DNA of 64,000 nucleotides from Clostridia bacterium (GTDB lineage Bacteria; Bacillota; Clostridia; Peptostreptococcales; Anaerovoracaceae). A program made the translations under genes and the position numbers. The first letter of the stretch is position 1. Each line of letters begins with the position of its first letter. The DNA lies in the NCBI GenBank assembly GCA_910575405.1, contig CAJTER010000006.1:1-64000 (forward strand), in the 5' to 3' direction. Under the pieces are notes generated by a model. It worked only from the letters and a program-made list of their open reading frames with translations, searched no databases and was not told where the DNA came from. Below, in pieces: positions 1-7,050 of this stretch.

Positions 1-177
1 CTTATGACTTTTCAATATCTTCTGCCAGGCATCCCCAAGGACGCCTGTTTTGTCATGCAGTTTTCAATGTTCATTGCTGATATCTACCGCTTATTAAACT
101 AACCTTTCAGCAGCGGAGGGCTTCAGCTTTTTACCCTTGACTTTTAATAGTTAGTCTTTTCTTCAAAGTCTCTTCTT

Positions 178-270
178 TCAAATCCCCCACACATACAGCG
201 CCCCGCTCAGCCAATACCAGGTGAAGGTGGCAAGGGCCGCTGCGGTTAGGAGTTTCGGTAATAGTTTCAC
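178..270 (-). CDS. 30-residue membrane peptide in the phage-like element
   Basis: This short gene starts at GTG behind a GGAGGAGAAATTAGCC ribosome site. It encodes one hydrophobic span rich in Leu, Ala and Trp (LLTAAALATFTWYWLSGAL), so the product is probably a single-pass membrane peptide. It is the last gene I can support of the leftward train of tiny element genes; only 2 bases separate it from the HTH gene upstream. I recognise no family. In positions 1-177 I see no convincing gene. Confidence 0.5.
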   Translation of the reverse strand: MKLLPKLLTAAALATFTWYWLSGALYVWGI

Positions 271-272
271 GG

Positions 273-455
273 CTAATTTCTCCTCCCGCGCAGCCACTTT
301 TCAAACTCATCCTGGATGACCTTGTATGGTGCATGCTGCGCCCTTGGCAGGACAGGACAACCTTTTGTCTTTAAAAGTACATAGACCTCATCTTTATTGA
401 ATCCATATAATTCACGGATCTGGCTTACTGTTAAAATTACAATATCCGTTGTCAT
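273..455 (-). CDS. Small helix-turn-helix (excisionase/MerR-like) protein
   Basis: The product is about 60 residues. It begins with a short strand and a helix-turn-helix-like stretch (TVSQIRELYGFNKDEVY) and ends in a basic tail (KWLRGRRN). This layout resembles excisionase or DNA-binding proteins of integrated elements that read target DNA next to an integrase. Three ATG codons follow one another; the third is chosen because it leaves 8 bases after AGGAGG, and starts at 458 or 461 are possible. It lies in the leftward operon controlled from the divergent region near 1700. Function is inferred from size, fold pattern and context only. Confidence 0.6.
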   Translation of the reverse strand: MTTDIVILTVSQIRELYGFNKDEVYVLLKTKGCPVLPRAQHAPYKVIQDEFEKWLRGRRN

Positions 456-473
456 CATCATATCCTCCTCTTT

Positions 474-635
474 TTATTCACAATTTGATTGCTTCAGTTT
501 TTCTTCCATCCTCGCAGTCCGTTTCCTCTGCCGGTGTATCTGGTGTTGTAAATCCCGGATGCGGGCATTCACTGCAACCAGAGCAATCAGCGCAGCCGTC
601 ACTGCGATTGCCAGCAGCAGAATTGCTGTTTTCAT
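474..635 (-). CDS. 53-residue membrane-anchored coiled-coil protein
   Basis: The start ATG sits behind a clear GGGAGGTGAGTACC ribosome site. Residues 3-23 form a hydrophobic membrane span (AILLLAIAVTAALIALVAV), followed by a basic, helical, charged tail that could form a coiled coil. Small proteins of this shape are common in clostridial phage-like elements, but I do not recognise a named family. It is translated in line with its neighbours: 13 bases separate it from the upstream gene and 12 from the next one downstream. Confidence 0.6.
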   Translation of the reverse strand: MKTAILLLAIAVTAALIALVAVNARIRDLQHQIHRQRKRTARMEEKLKQSNCE

Positions 636-648
636 GGTACTCACCTCC

Positions 649-825
649 CTACGTATTGTGATGGCCCACCGGCTCTTCTCCCCTGCGTACCAGCTCAGCC
701 CTTAGTGCCTCTACCGATACATAGCCTGGAACAGGCTGTCCGCAGTCCACTGCTGCCCATATGTGGTTTTTGATTTCATTTACGGTCCAGTCTTTGATGT
801 GTTCGAATTCCCATTCGTGAATCAT
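649..825 (-). CDS. 58-residue hypothetical element protein
   Basis: The ATG follows AAGGAGCAAGAC, a strong ribosome site. The product is acidic to neutral (begins MIHEWEFEHIKDW, ends EEPVGHHNT), has no membrane span, and stops at TAG. It overlaps the end of the upstream gene by about 50 bases; the ribosome site itself is coded inside that gene. I do not recognise the family. The long overlap suggests that one of the two reading frames may have been extended by a lost stop codon. Confidence 0.55.
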   Translation of the reverse strand: MIHEWEFEHIKDWTVNEIKNHIWAAVDCGQPVPGYVSVEALRAELVRRGEEPVGHHNT

Positions 826-1009
826 GTCTTGCTCCTTCCTTTTTCGTATACTTTTCTAATTGGGAGATGCCAAGTACATGAATAATTGCTAACTCTCTCC
901 CTTCCTCATTCAGCTTTAACAAATTTTTAAGCCAGTTTATGTATGAAGTTAAGCTTTCTATTTCTGACAAAATTGCTTCATTCGTTGGTATCTCGTTGAT
1001 TTTGACCAT
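776..1009 (-). CDS. 77-residue helical hypothetical protein
   Basis: The product starts MVKINEIPTNEAILSEIES and is mostly predicted helix with Leu/Ile spacing suited to a coiled coil. An AAAGGATT sequence lies upstream of the ATG. The last 20 or so residues are basic and coincide with the ribosome site and start of the next gene, so the natural end may once have been earlier. No known family is recognised. It sits in the leftward set of small element genes, probably co-transcribed from the operator region near 1700. Confidence 0.5.
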   Translation of the reverse strand: MVKINEIPTNEAILSEIESLTSYINWLKNLLKLNEEGRELAIIHVLGISQLEKYTKKEGARHDSRMGIRTHQRLDRK

Positions 1010-1050
1010 GTTCTCTTAATCCTTTTTAACGGCTGTTGCTATCCCATTAA

Positions 1051-1272
1051 TCATCGCAGCATAATAGATGTTATTGTTGCGCCTATTATAATTGCTATCA
1101 AAGAAGCGATATTTGCGGTTCTGGCATCGCGTCTCGCTTTCCTGGCCTCTTCATTAGCAGCCCGCAGCTCCTTTATGTTGTCCTGAAAGGTTTGCAGTTC
1201 CCGTTCAAGACCTTTGTCCATGTCATGGCACGCCGCGGTCGGTATTTTTTCTTTTGGAGCTGCCTTCCTCAT
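1051..1272 (-). CDS. 73-residue coiled-coil protein with C-terminal membrane anchor
   Basis: The ATG at 1272 is preferred over one at 1308 because GGGGGTGAGGAA stands directly before it. The protein has a basic N-terminus, a long charged helix (ELQTFQDNIKELRAANEEAR) and a closing hydrophobic span of about 18 residues (NIASLIAIIIGATITSIML). This tail-anchored coiled-coil pattern is frequent in small phage proteins, but a function cannot be assigned. It lies four bases after the stop of its upstream neighbour. Confidence 0.6.
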   Translation of the reverse strand: MRKAAPKEKIPTAACHDMDKGLERELQTFQDNIKELRAANEEARKARRDARTANIASLIAIIIGATITSIMLR

Positions 1273-1276
1273 TTCC

Positions 1277-1465
1277 TCACCCCCTCTCTGCTGGTTGGCC
1301 TTCTCCAATGACTTCAGCCTTTCTCTTCTTAGCCAGTCTTAGTATGTAACAAGAAAGTTTAACCATCTGTTTTGAATCACCCTCTTTTGCCATTCTCCGA
1401 TGTGCGAGCATCAGATTTTTCATTACCTCATCTTCAATGAGCTTTCGTGCTGAAAATACCGCCAA
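1277..1465 (-). CDS. 62-residue basic hypothetical protein, TTG start
   Basis: I start this gene at TTG (1465) because the purine-rich GGAAGGAGGGGGAG lies immediately upstream; the longer frame to 1591 would overlap the neighbouring gene by more than 100 bases and has no ribosome site. The product is basic and helical (LIEDEVMKNLMLAHRRMAKE). It is 16 bases downstream of the 52-residue gene and belongs to the same leftward transcript. No family is recognised; a nucleic-acid-binding role is only a guess from charge. Confidence 0.5.
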   Translation of the reverse strand: MAVFSARKLIEDEVMKNLMLAHRRMAKEGDSKQMVKLSCYILRLAKKRKAEVIGEGQPAERG

Positions 1466-1481
1466 TCTCCCCCTCCTTCCT

Positions 1482-1640
1482 CTAACCTGCCTCTTTATCA
1501 GCTTTTGTGCTGGCCTTCTGGATTTCATCCATGAGTAACATCCCACGCATAATATCAATGATTCTGTTTCTCTTATGCTCAGAAAGTTCATTGATTTCTT
1601 TTGTTACATCCATCACTAAAGCTTTCTTTGTTTCTTTCAT
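1482..1640 (-). CDS. 52-residue first gene of the leftward element operon
   Basis: The ATG at 1640 follows AGGAGGTGAAGAGG. The product begins MKETKKALVMDVTKEINEL and is a charged, all-helical small protein. It is the first gene leftward from the divergent control region, the place taken by Cro-like, antirepressor or accessory regulators in phage-like elements. The sequence itself shows no classical helix-turn-helix, so its role is unknown. The operator-like repeats at 1661-1747 lie between it and the repressor gene. Confidence 0.6.
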   Translation of the reverse strand: MKETKKALVMDVTKEINELSEHKRNRIIDIMRGMLLMDEIQKASTKADKEAG

Positions 1641-1660
1641 CCTCTTCACCTCCTGTTGTG

Positions 1661-1747
1661 TGTTGGTAATCACATTATATATTTTATATTCGTGATTATC
1701 AACACTAAAAAATGACTTGTTCATAATATTGTGTGTTGACTATCACA
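1661..1747. promoter_or_regulatory. Divergent control region with three repressor-operator repeats
   Basis: Three 14-base sequences of one pattern lie between the leftward operon and the repressor: TGTTGGTAATCACA at 1661-1674, CGTGATTATCAACA at 1691-1704 (inverted orientation) and TGTTGACTATCACA at 1734-1747. The shared form is TGTTGRYWATCACR around a near-palindromic core TGATTATCA. Such a triple array is the usual layout for a cI/Cro-type genetic switch. Binding by the adjacent XRE protein is inferred. Confidence 0.65.
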
Positions 1748-1785
1748 TTTTCATATGGTAAACTCTTATTCACAAGGAGGTTATT

Positions 1786-2160
1786 ATGGGAATACATGAA
1801 AGAATGAAAATTGTAAGAGAGCATAACAATCTCACGCAATCTGAATTCGGCGAAAAGTTAGGTGTCAGTAGAGATGTGTATGCAAATATAGAAAATAACC
1901 GATTAAAAAAACCTGAGACAAAAGAGCCTATATATAAATTAATCTGTAAAGAATTTGGGATTAGCTACCAGTGGCTTGTAAATGGCATCGGGGAAATGGA
2001 ATCCGATGACAGCATGGAAGCTCAGGCAATCGTTGATTCGATCATGACATCAGATGACGAATTTGCAAAAAGTGTAATTGTGGCTTTTGCGAAGCTGGGA
2101 GAAGATGAGTGGAAGGTTGTTAAGAAAATTGTTGATGAAATCAAAAAGAGCCCAGATTAA
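1786..2160 (+). CDS. XRE-family (cI-like) repressor of the element
   Basis: The N-terminal 60 residues form an XRE helix-turn-helix (NNLTQSEFGEKLGVSRDVYA with the following recognition helix region), and the C-terminal half is an acidic helical part. The start follows CACAAGGAGGTTATT. It stands divergently to the leftward gene train, with operator repeats in the gap, and therefore most likely acts as the lysogeny-type repressor that keeps the element's early genes silent and controls itself. It lacks a visible LexA-type peptidase domain, so induction would need another route than self-cleavage. Confidence 0.85.
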   Translation: MGIHERMKIVREHNNLTQSEFGEKLGVSRDVYANIENNRLKKPETKEPIYKLICKEFGISYQWLVNGIGEMESDDSMEAQAIVDSIMTSDDEFAKSVIVAFAKLGEDEWKVVKKIVDEIKKSPD

Positions 2161-2270
2161 TCTCTGGGCCTACGCAGATAAAGGTATTCTGCGAGTTTGT
2201 ATATGCGCTTTAGCGAATATTCATCTTTGATTTTATTTAATAATTCAATGATTGCTTTCTTGTAATCCAT
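2157..2270 (-). CDS. 37-residue phage-type small protein, convergent to repressor
   Basis: The ATG follows AAGGAGGTGCTACATA, an excellent ribosome site. The product (MDYKKAIIELLNKIKDEYSL then a Tyr/Leu/Arg-rich end) is one amphipathic helix-turn-helix-like unit of a kind I know from clostridial prophages next to the repressor. Its stop codon overlaps the last four bases of the repressor gene on the other strand. The shared end contains GCCCAGA and TCTGGGC arms that could form a hairpin between both transcripts. Its function is unknown. Confidence 0.6.
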   Translation of the reverse strand: MDYKKAIIELLNKIKDEYSLKRIYKLAEYLYLRRPRD

Positions 2271-2476
2271 TATGTAGCACCTCCTTAAATTTACGGCTTA
2301 AAGCTGTTTATTTACGGATATGCGCATATTCGGTTAATCCATTGTATCATATAAAATTTGGAAATTCCAGATTTTAAAAACGCAGCTTTCATTGATATAA
2401 TTTTCATCTGTATAAGGGGATATTGTTCTATTTTAGGGATTGCAGTTATTACTATTATTTTTTAGGAGGAATCATT

Positions 2477-2971
2477 ATGTCAAACAAAGCAAAGAAAAAA
2501 CGCAAAAAATGGCCCATTGTTCTGATTATTATTATCGCCCTTATCGGTTTCGGCACATTAGGAAGCGGAGGCGATGACTCAGAACCTGCAGAACCAGCAG
2601 CCTCTTCAGCAGAACAGGCTGAAACAAAAGCCGAAAAGGAAACAACCGAGGCAAAGCCTGATGTGCCTAGAGAATATGAATCCGCTCTCAATAAAGCAGA
2701 ATCTTATTCAGACATCATGCATATGTCTAAGGCTGCAATTTACGAGCAACTTGTATCTGAGTACGGTGAACAATTTTCCAAAGAAGCCGCTCAGTATGCT
2801 GTTGACAATCTAAAAGCCAATTATAAGAAAAACGCTTTAGAAAAGGCAAAGGAGTATCAAAACGAAATGGATATGTCTCCCGCGGCTATAAAGGAGCAGC
2901 TTGTGTCCGAGTATGGCGAACGATTTACACAGAAAGAGGCTGATTATGCTATTGCGCATTTAAACGATTAA
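2477..2971 (+). CDS. Ltp-type superinfection-exclusion-like membrane protein
   Basis: The 164-residue product has a basic start, one membrane span (residues 12-27), an acidic Ala/Glu-rich linker and two copies of a helical repeat (about 68-115 and 118-163) with the shared core QLVSEYGE. This is the Ltp host-surface lipoprotein repeat; in the streptococcal phage TP-J34 such a protein blocks DNA entry of other phages. Here the classical lipobox cysteine is absent and a plain membrane anchor takes its place. The start at 2477 is set by TTTAGGAGGAATCATT. Carriage between repressor and integrase fits a lysogenic-conversion gene expressed from the integrated state. The exclusion function is inferred from the family. 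Confidence 0.75.
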   Translation: MSNKAKKKRKKWPIVLIIIIALIGFGTLGSGGDDSEPAEPAASSAEQAETKAEKETTEAKPDVPREYESALNKAESYSDIMHMSKAAIYEQLVSEYGEQFSKEAAQYAVDNLKANYKKNALEKAKEYQNEMDMSPAAIKEQLVSEYGERFTQKEADYAIAHLND

Positions 2972-3067
2972 CTCTCACCGCAATATAACGGGAGCTTTTT
3001 AATAAAATATGGCTATTCGGTATAGAAAAAGCAATTATATTCAACATTTTTTCAAGGAGGAATCATT

Positions 3068-3856
3068 ATGAAACACATCAGCAAAATTATCGCCCTATGC
3101 ATGGTACTTTTCGTAGCAGGAGCTTTCACTCTCCCTACTCAATTCGCGCCTGCGGAAATTCATGCAGCATCGAAAGTTAAAATCAGCAAGACAAAGGCCA
3201 CCATGACTGTAGGTAAAACCATGCAGCTCAAAATCAAAGGCACGAAAAAGAAAGTCACATGGAGCAGCAATAAAAAATCGGTAGCTACTGTAAGCAAAAA
3301 GGGCAAAGTTACCGCCAAGAAAGCTGGAAAAGCCACTATAACAGCAAAAGTCGGGAAGAAAAAATTCAAATGCAGCGTTACTGTAAAAAAAGCAATTCCA
3401 ACGTATTATTCCGGAATGTATCGTATCGGAACTGATATGCCGGCAGGTGAATATTACTTGTTCAGCCAGAGCAATTATGGTGCCTATTTTGAAATTGACC
3501 GTGATACATCAGGCAGTCTCGACTCAATCATAGCAAATGATAATTTCAATTACAATTCGATTGTGACAGTCTCAGCAGGGCAGTACCTGAAATTAGACAG
3601 CTGTTACGCGATTCCAATAGCATACGCAAGAGTTTCAACTGCAGGTGAAGGCATGTTTAAAGTTGGCCGGGATATCTCGGCAGGTGAATATAAGTTACTA
3701 TCTACGGACGCTTTTGGCGGTTATTACGAAGTTGCAACTTCGGCCTTGCATGATATCGACAGTATCATCAGTAACGACAATTTTGAAGGTACTCAATATG
3801 TCTCTGTCCAAAATGGACAATACTTGAAACTCTCTGGATGTAAAATTGTAAGATAG
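3068..3856 (+). CDS. Secreted Big2-domain protein with two C-terminal repeats
   Basis: Residues 1-33 are a signal peptide. Residues about 36-105 form a basic Big2 (bacterial Ig-like 2) domain with the typical VTWSSNKKSVATVS core. The rest consists of two similar units (about 112-180 and 192-262), each with a G-x-F/Y-x-V/I-G-x-D-x-x-AGEY start and a GQYLKL finish. This repeat is familiar from clostridial surface and phage-carried proteins but has no assigned function. It has the same ribosome-site context (AGGAGGAATCATT) as the Ltp gene 96 bases upstream, so both are probably expressed together as surface cargo of the element. No cell-wall sorting motif is present. Confidence 0.7.
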   Translation: MKHISKIIALCMVLFVAGAFTLPTQFAPAEIHAASKVKISKTKATMTVGKTMQLKIKGTKKKVTWSSNKKSVATVSKKGKVTAKKAGKATITAKVGKKKFKCSVTVKKAIPTYYSGMYRIGTDMPAGEYYLFSQSNYGAYFEIDRDTSGSLDSIIANDNFNYNSIVTVSAGQYLKLDSCYAIPIAYARVSTAGEGMFKVGRDISAGEYKLLSTDAFGGYYEVATSALHDIDSIISNDNFEGTQYVSVQNGQYLKLSGCKIVR

Positions 3857-3960
3857 GTAAAGCGACATCCCACTAAGCGAATACTCAGGCTGCACGGGGA
3901 GAGTTGTAGGTGAATAAATAGAACCGTACTTTACAAACTATCATTAAGGAGGTGCGAGCA

Positions 3961-4506
3961 ATGCAGGCACTTAAAAAATCAACTTATACCATCGAGGATA
4001 TTTACGCTCTGCCAGATGGACAGCGGGCAGAACTGATTGACGGGGAGCTGTATATGATGAGCCCACCGGGTCGGATGCATCAAGAACTAGTCAGCGAACT
4101 GCATGCGCAGATTCATTCTTACATCAAGTCCAATCACGGGGAATGCAAGGTCTACCCTGCCCCTTTCGCCGTGTTTCTGAATAAGGATGAGCGCACCTAT
4201 GTAGAGCCGGATCTTTCTATCATCTGTGATAAAAACAAACTGGATGACCGTGGCTGCAACGGTGCTCCCGACTGGGTGATCGAGATCATTTCCCCTAGTT
4301 CCCAGCAGATGGACTACATGACCAAGCTTTTCAAATACCGAAACGCTGGTGTTCGGGAATATTGGATCGTGAATCCGAAGACTAAAACCATTCAGTCCTA
4401 TTTCTGGGACGGCGAAGAAGATTCAGCGCAATTCGCTTTCTCGGATGACGTTCCTGTCCAGATTTACGACGGCTGGAGCATCAACATAGCAGAATTGCTA
4501 AAATAA
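3961..4506 (+). CDS. Uma2-family PD-(D/E)XK nuclease-fold protein, copy 1
   Basis: The 181-residue protein belongs to the Uma2/DUF820 family, whose fold is that of restriction-type nucleases. Visible core residues are E82-P-D84 and E108 in WVIEIISPSS, followed by the conserved Arg/Trp stretch VREYWIVNP. Family members are abundant in cyanobacteria and clostridia and are presumed nucleases, but their substrate is unknown. The ATG at 3961 is preferred over GTG at 3952 because it is spaced 9 bases from AGGAGG. A close paralogue lies at 44497-45048. Position between the Big2 gene and the integrase suggests element cargo. Confidence 0.8.
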   Translation: MQALKKSTYTIEDIYALPDGQRAELIDGELYMMSPPGRMHQELVSELHAQIHSYIKSNHGECKVYPAPFAVFLNKDERTYVEPDLSIICDKNKLDDRGCNGAPDWVIEIISPSSQQMDYMTKLFKYRNAGVREYWIVNPKTKTIQSYFWDGEEDSAQFAFSDDVPVQIYDGWSINIAELLK

Positions 4507-4548
4507 AAAGAAATACAAAAGCCCCGCCAAAGCAGGGCCAATGTGATA

Positions 4549-4601
4549 GGCTGTAATGATACAAGCCATCCTTAAGCAAGATAAATTGTATCATCACAGC
4601 C
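4549..4601. repeat. 16-bp near-perfect inverted repeat before the integrase
   Basis: GGCTGTAATGATACAA at 4549-4564 is repeated inverted at 4586-4601 with one mismatch, with a 21-base loop. It lies in the non-coding gap between Uma2 and the integrase. No T-run follows directly, so it is more likely a protein-binding or RNA-folding element than a simple terminator; a recombination accessory site is also possible. Confidence 0.55.
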
Positions 4602-4630
4602 CGAGAAAATCAAGTTCCCGGGCATTTTTA
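4599..4630 (+). terminator. Candidate terminator between Uma2 and integrase
   Basis: GCCCG (4599-4603) pairs with CGGGC (4619-4623) and is followed by ATTTTTA. The short stem makes it modest, but it would separate the cargo transcript from the integrase. It shares its left arm with the end of the 16-bp inverted repeat, so the two folds compete. Confidence 0.45.
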
Positions 4631-4689
4631 TGCCCAAAAATGTCATGCCTCTATAGGTATGTGGATTGAACAATAAGGAGATGATACAT

Positions 4690-5814
4690 ATGACAAAGAA
4701 AAAAGGAAGCGGCGAAGGCTCAATTTTCCGTTACGAATACGGTTGGCGGGGACAACTGACCTTGGACGGAAAGAGAATCTCTTTCTCAGGCAGAACAAAG
4801 ACAGAGGTTGTGGAAAAAATGGCCGCTGCCAGAACGGACTACAGCCGGGGTCAATATGTTTTTAACAACGACATGACGGTAAAAGAATGGGTACCCATAT
4901 GGCTGCACCGCAAAAAGCGGCCCAAGCTTGCCGAGCAGAGCCTCATCCGGCTTGAAGGACTGTTCCGCAACCACCTCCTCCCTGCTCTGGGTGACTACAG
5001 GCTGCAAGATTTGACCAAGGCTTTGCTGGAAGAAAAGTATGCGGAAATCTTTCAAAAGAAGACGGGGAAAAAGTATAAAGAAAAAGAGTATTCCCATTCC
5101 ACTGTAAATTCCCTGTCCGTATCGTTTAAGCAGTGTCTGCAGTTTGCAGTGGAAGAAAACCTTCTGACAAAGAACCCCCATGACGGCGTCGAGCTTCATA
5201 AGCTGCGGCCGCCAAAGAAAATCGACTCTTTTACCATGGAAGAGCATCAAAAAATTGTAGAATACACCAGAAATAACGGGCAGCTTTACTGGCTTTATTA
5301 CTTGCTCATCAGCACTGGCATGCGCTTTGGCGAAGCAGTTGCGCTGACCTGGACCGATGTGGACTTAAAAAACAAGACCATCCGAATCAATAAGACCTCA
5401 GTCGAACTGCATGGCAGCCCCATTGTCCAGCAGCACGCCAAAACGAATGCCGGAACCAGAACTATCGCCATTTCCGACCATGTTGTCCAATTTCTCAGGG
5501 AAGTGAAAAAGAGCCTCGATAAAGAGCTGAACTACCGCAATCTCGTGATTCCCAACACCCGCTATGGAATCCTGACTTCTGCAAATATGAATAGACGCTG
5601 GAAGCGGGTTTGTGCTATACTGGAGATACCATATCAGGGAGTCCATGCTCTGCGCCACACTTGGGCCACCAGAGCCCTGGAAAAAGGCATTGATGTAAAA
5701 ACCGTATCCAAAATGCTGGGCCACAAAAATGTCATCACGACGATGAACATTTACCAGGACGTTCTCATGGAGCAAAAGGCCAAGGCCGCTGATGCATTAA
5801 ATGATTTGTTTTAA
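4690..5814 (+). CDS. Tyrosine-family integrase
   Basis: The 374-residue protein has an N-terminal AP2-like arm-binding part ([20 protein letters not shown]), a central SAM-like core-binding domain and a C-terminal catalytic domain. The catalytic set is visible: R212 in [10 protein letters not shown]319-x-x-R322-H323 in HALRHTW, the LGH box and nucleophile Y355 in MNIYQDV. The ATG at 4690 is chosen for its AAGGAGATGATACAT context. It is the last gene of the element at its right end, which places the attachment site in 5815-6000, and it would catalyse insertion and excision. All catalytic residues are present, so it may be active. Confidence 0.92.
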   Translation: MTKKKGSGEGSIFRYEYGWRGQLTLDGKRISFSGRTKTEVVEKMAAARTDYSRGQYVFNNDMTVKEWVPIWLHRKKRPKLAEQSLIRLEGLFRNHLLPALGDYRLQDLTKALLEEKYAEIFQKKTGKKYKEKEYSHSTVNSLSVSFKQCLQFAVEENLLTKNPHDGVELHKLRPPKKIDSFTMEEHQKIVEYTRNNGQLYWLYYLLISTGMRFGEAVALTWTDVDLKNKTIRINKTSVELHGSPIVQQHAKTNAGTRTIAISDHVVQFLREVKKSLDKELNYRNLVIPNTRYGILTSANMNRRWKRVCAILEIPYQGVHALRHTWATRALEKGIDVKTVSKMLGHKNVITTMNIYQDVLMEQKAKAADALNDLF

Positions 5815-5905
5815 ATGCACAGAGCATGCACAGGCGTGCCGCAAAGTATTGGAAATACTGGGTTTATACTTTGCACTTCCTGTTTAATGTGTAGAAATGA
5901 TACCG

Positions 5906-5946
5906 CCCCTGAGAATCAGCAGAAATCGCTTGTTTTCAGGGGTTTT
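5906..5946 (+). terminator. Rho-independent terminator after the integrase
   Basis: CCCCTGA (5906-5912) pairs with TCAGGGG (5936-5942), extended by AA/TT, followed by TTTTG. It closes the rightward integrase transcript. The gap 5815-6007 otherwise holds no gene and is the likely place of the element's right attachment site, which cannot be defined without the left end. Confidence 0.6.
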
Positions 5947-6007
5947 GCTTGTATTTTTGATTCCTCCTGATTCTGCCTTTTTGCCTTCAATCTTCAGATC
6001 CCTTATG

Positions 6008-6529
6008 TCATTCTTTTAGACACTTCAAAATCGGTTCAATATATTTTTTGTCCGAACTATCATAGGAGGACGAAATCATGTTTATCATTTCCTGTTCTTT
6101 CTCGGTTTTATCTTTTTTTGCTTTAAGCATTTTTATAAATAGTTTCATCATAAGTTTTGATATAACAGACATTTTTTCAAACTTCAATCCTCCCGGACAA
6201 TAAAACGTTTTGACCTTTTTCCGCTCCGATTCGTTGAAAATTTGTTTAAGAGCTACTTTAACTTCCGGATTATCTATCGGACTTGCCCCAACACAAAATG
6301 CAATCAGCTTCTTACCAACCCATTTGTCTATATTTCCCTTAAACCAACTAATTTTGCTGATACTGCCTGCGCAAGCCCAGCTTCCAAAAATAATTGCTTC
6401 ATATGCGGTCAAATCTTTCTTTTTTGCGGCGGATAACGCAAGGCAATCTGTCCCAGCCTCTTCCGCTATCCACTCAGCATAACGTTTTGTAAATCCTGTT
6501 TGCGAATTATAGATTACTATTATCTTCAT
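6008..6529 (-). CDS. Flavodoxin-domain protein
   Basis: The 173-residue protein opens with a flavodoxin fold strand and FMN phosphate-binding loop (VIYNSQTGFTKRYA) and carries the second conserved strand region (AIIFGSWACAG). Such small flavodoxin-like proteins act as electron carriers or as protoporphyrinogen-oxidase-like enzymes in the cytoplasm. Its gene follows the MarR regulator by only four bases and is therefore co-transcribed with it; the flavodoxin may be the regulator's main target, as in redox- or antibiotic-responsive MarR pairs. The C-terminal 50 residues are basic and Lys-rich and longer than in a minimal flavodoxin. Confidence 0.8.
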   Translation of the reverse strand: MKIIVIYNSQTGFTKRYAEWIAEEAGTDCLALSAAKKKDLTAYEAIIFGSWACAGSISKISWFKGNIDKWVGKKLIAFCVGASPIDNPEVKVALKQIFNESERKKVKTFYCPGGLKFEKMSVISKLMMKLFIKMLKAKKDKTEKEQEMINMISSSYDSSDKKYIEPILKCLKE

Positions 6530-6533
6530 CTGC

Positions 6534-7034
6534 CTAACTCCCCTGTTTTTTTATATTAACAACCTTATTTTCCAAATTTTCTATTCCCGTATACAACTTT
6601 GACAAAAGAATGAAAAGAGTTTCAATCTCTTTGTCTGTATAAACTTCAAAAAGATAGTTCAATTCCTCCTGATATTCTGAAAAGTCATCTAAAAAAAAGG
6701 CATTTACCTTTTCTGTGGGGCAGATACACATAGCTCTCGTATCATACGGACTTTGCTGAATGATAATAAATCCTTTTTTCACCAAAACATCAGCCAATTT
6801 TTTGATATTTTGTCTTGAACATCCTAATAGATTTCCTAATTGGGTAAATGTTAACTGTTCCTTTGATTGTCTGACTATTGATAGTAACATAAATTGCTTT
6901 AAAGATACCTCTGGAATACGGTTATCAAAAAGTGTTTGCAGCTTGTTTCCGGCAATGAATAAGGTGCTGAAAATAGCCTTTCTTTGATTTTCCGTGGAGC
7001 TCGAAAATTTTGTCATCAAATCGTCTAAATTCAT
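6534..7034 (-). CDS. MarR-family transcriptional regulator
   Basis: The 166-residue protein has the MarR winged helix: recognition helix region QLGNLLGCSRQNIKKLADVL and a wing around SPYDTRAMCICPTEK, flanked by helices for dimer formation. The family represses promoters by binding palindromes and releases them on contact with small molecules or oxidants. Two such palindromes overlap its own promoter (7051-7098), so it most likely represses itself and the flavodoxin gene that follows. One cysteine lies in the recognition region and others near the wing, which could serve redox sensing, but that is a guess. Confidence 0.85.
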   Translation of the reverse strand: MNLDDLMTKFSSSTENQRKAIFSTLFIAGNKLQTLFDNRIPEVSLKQFMLLSIVRQSKEQLTFTQLGNLLGCSRQNIKKLADVLVKKGFIIIQQSPYDTRAMCICPTEKVNAFFLDDFSEYQEELNYLFEVYTDKEIETLFILLSKLYTGIENLENKVVNIKKQGS

Positions 7035-7050
7035 ACAGTCCTCCTTATTG

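Noticed and set aside
1-177. Further small genes at the left edge
   Set aside because: A 19-codon frame exists on the minus strand but has no proper ribosome site or family resemblance.
5815-6007. Right attachment site of the element
   Set aside because: No tRNA or clear direct repeat can be pointed out without the left end of the element, so no coordinates are claimed.
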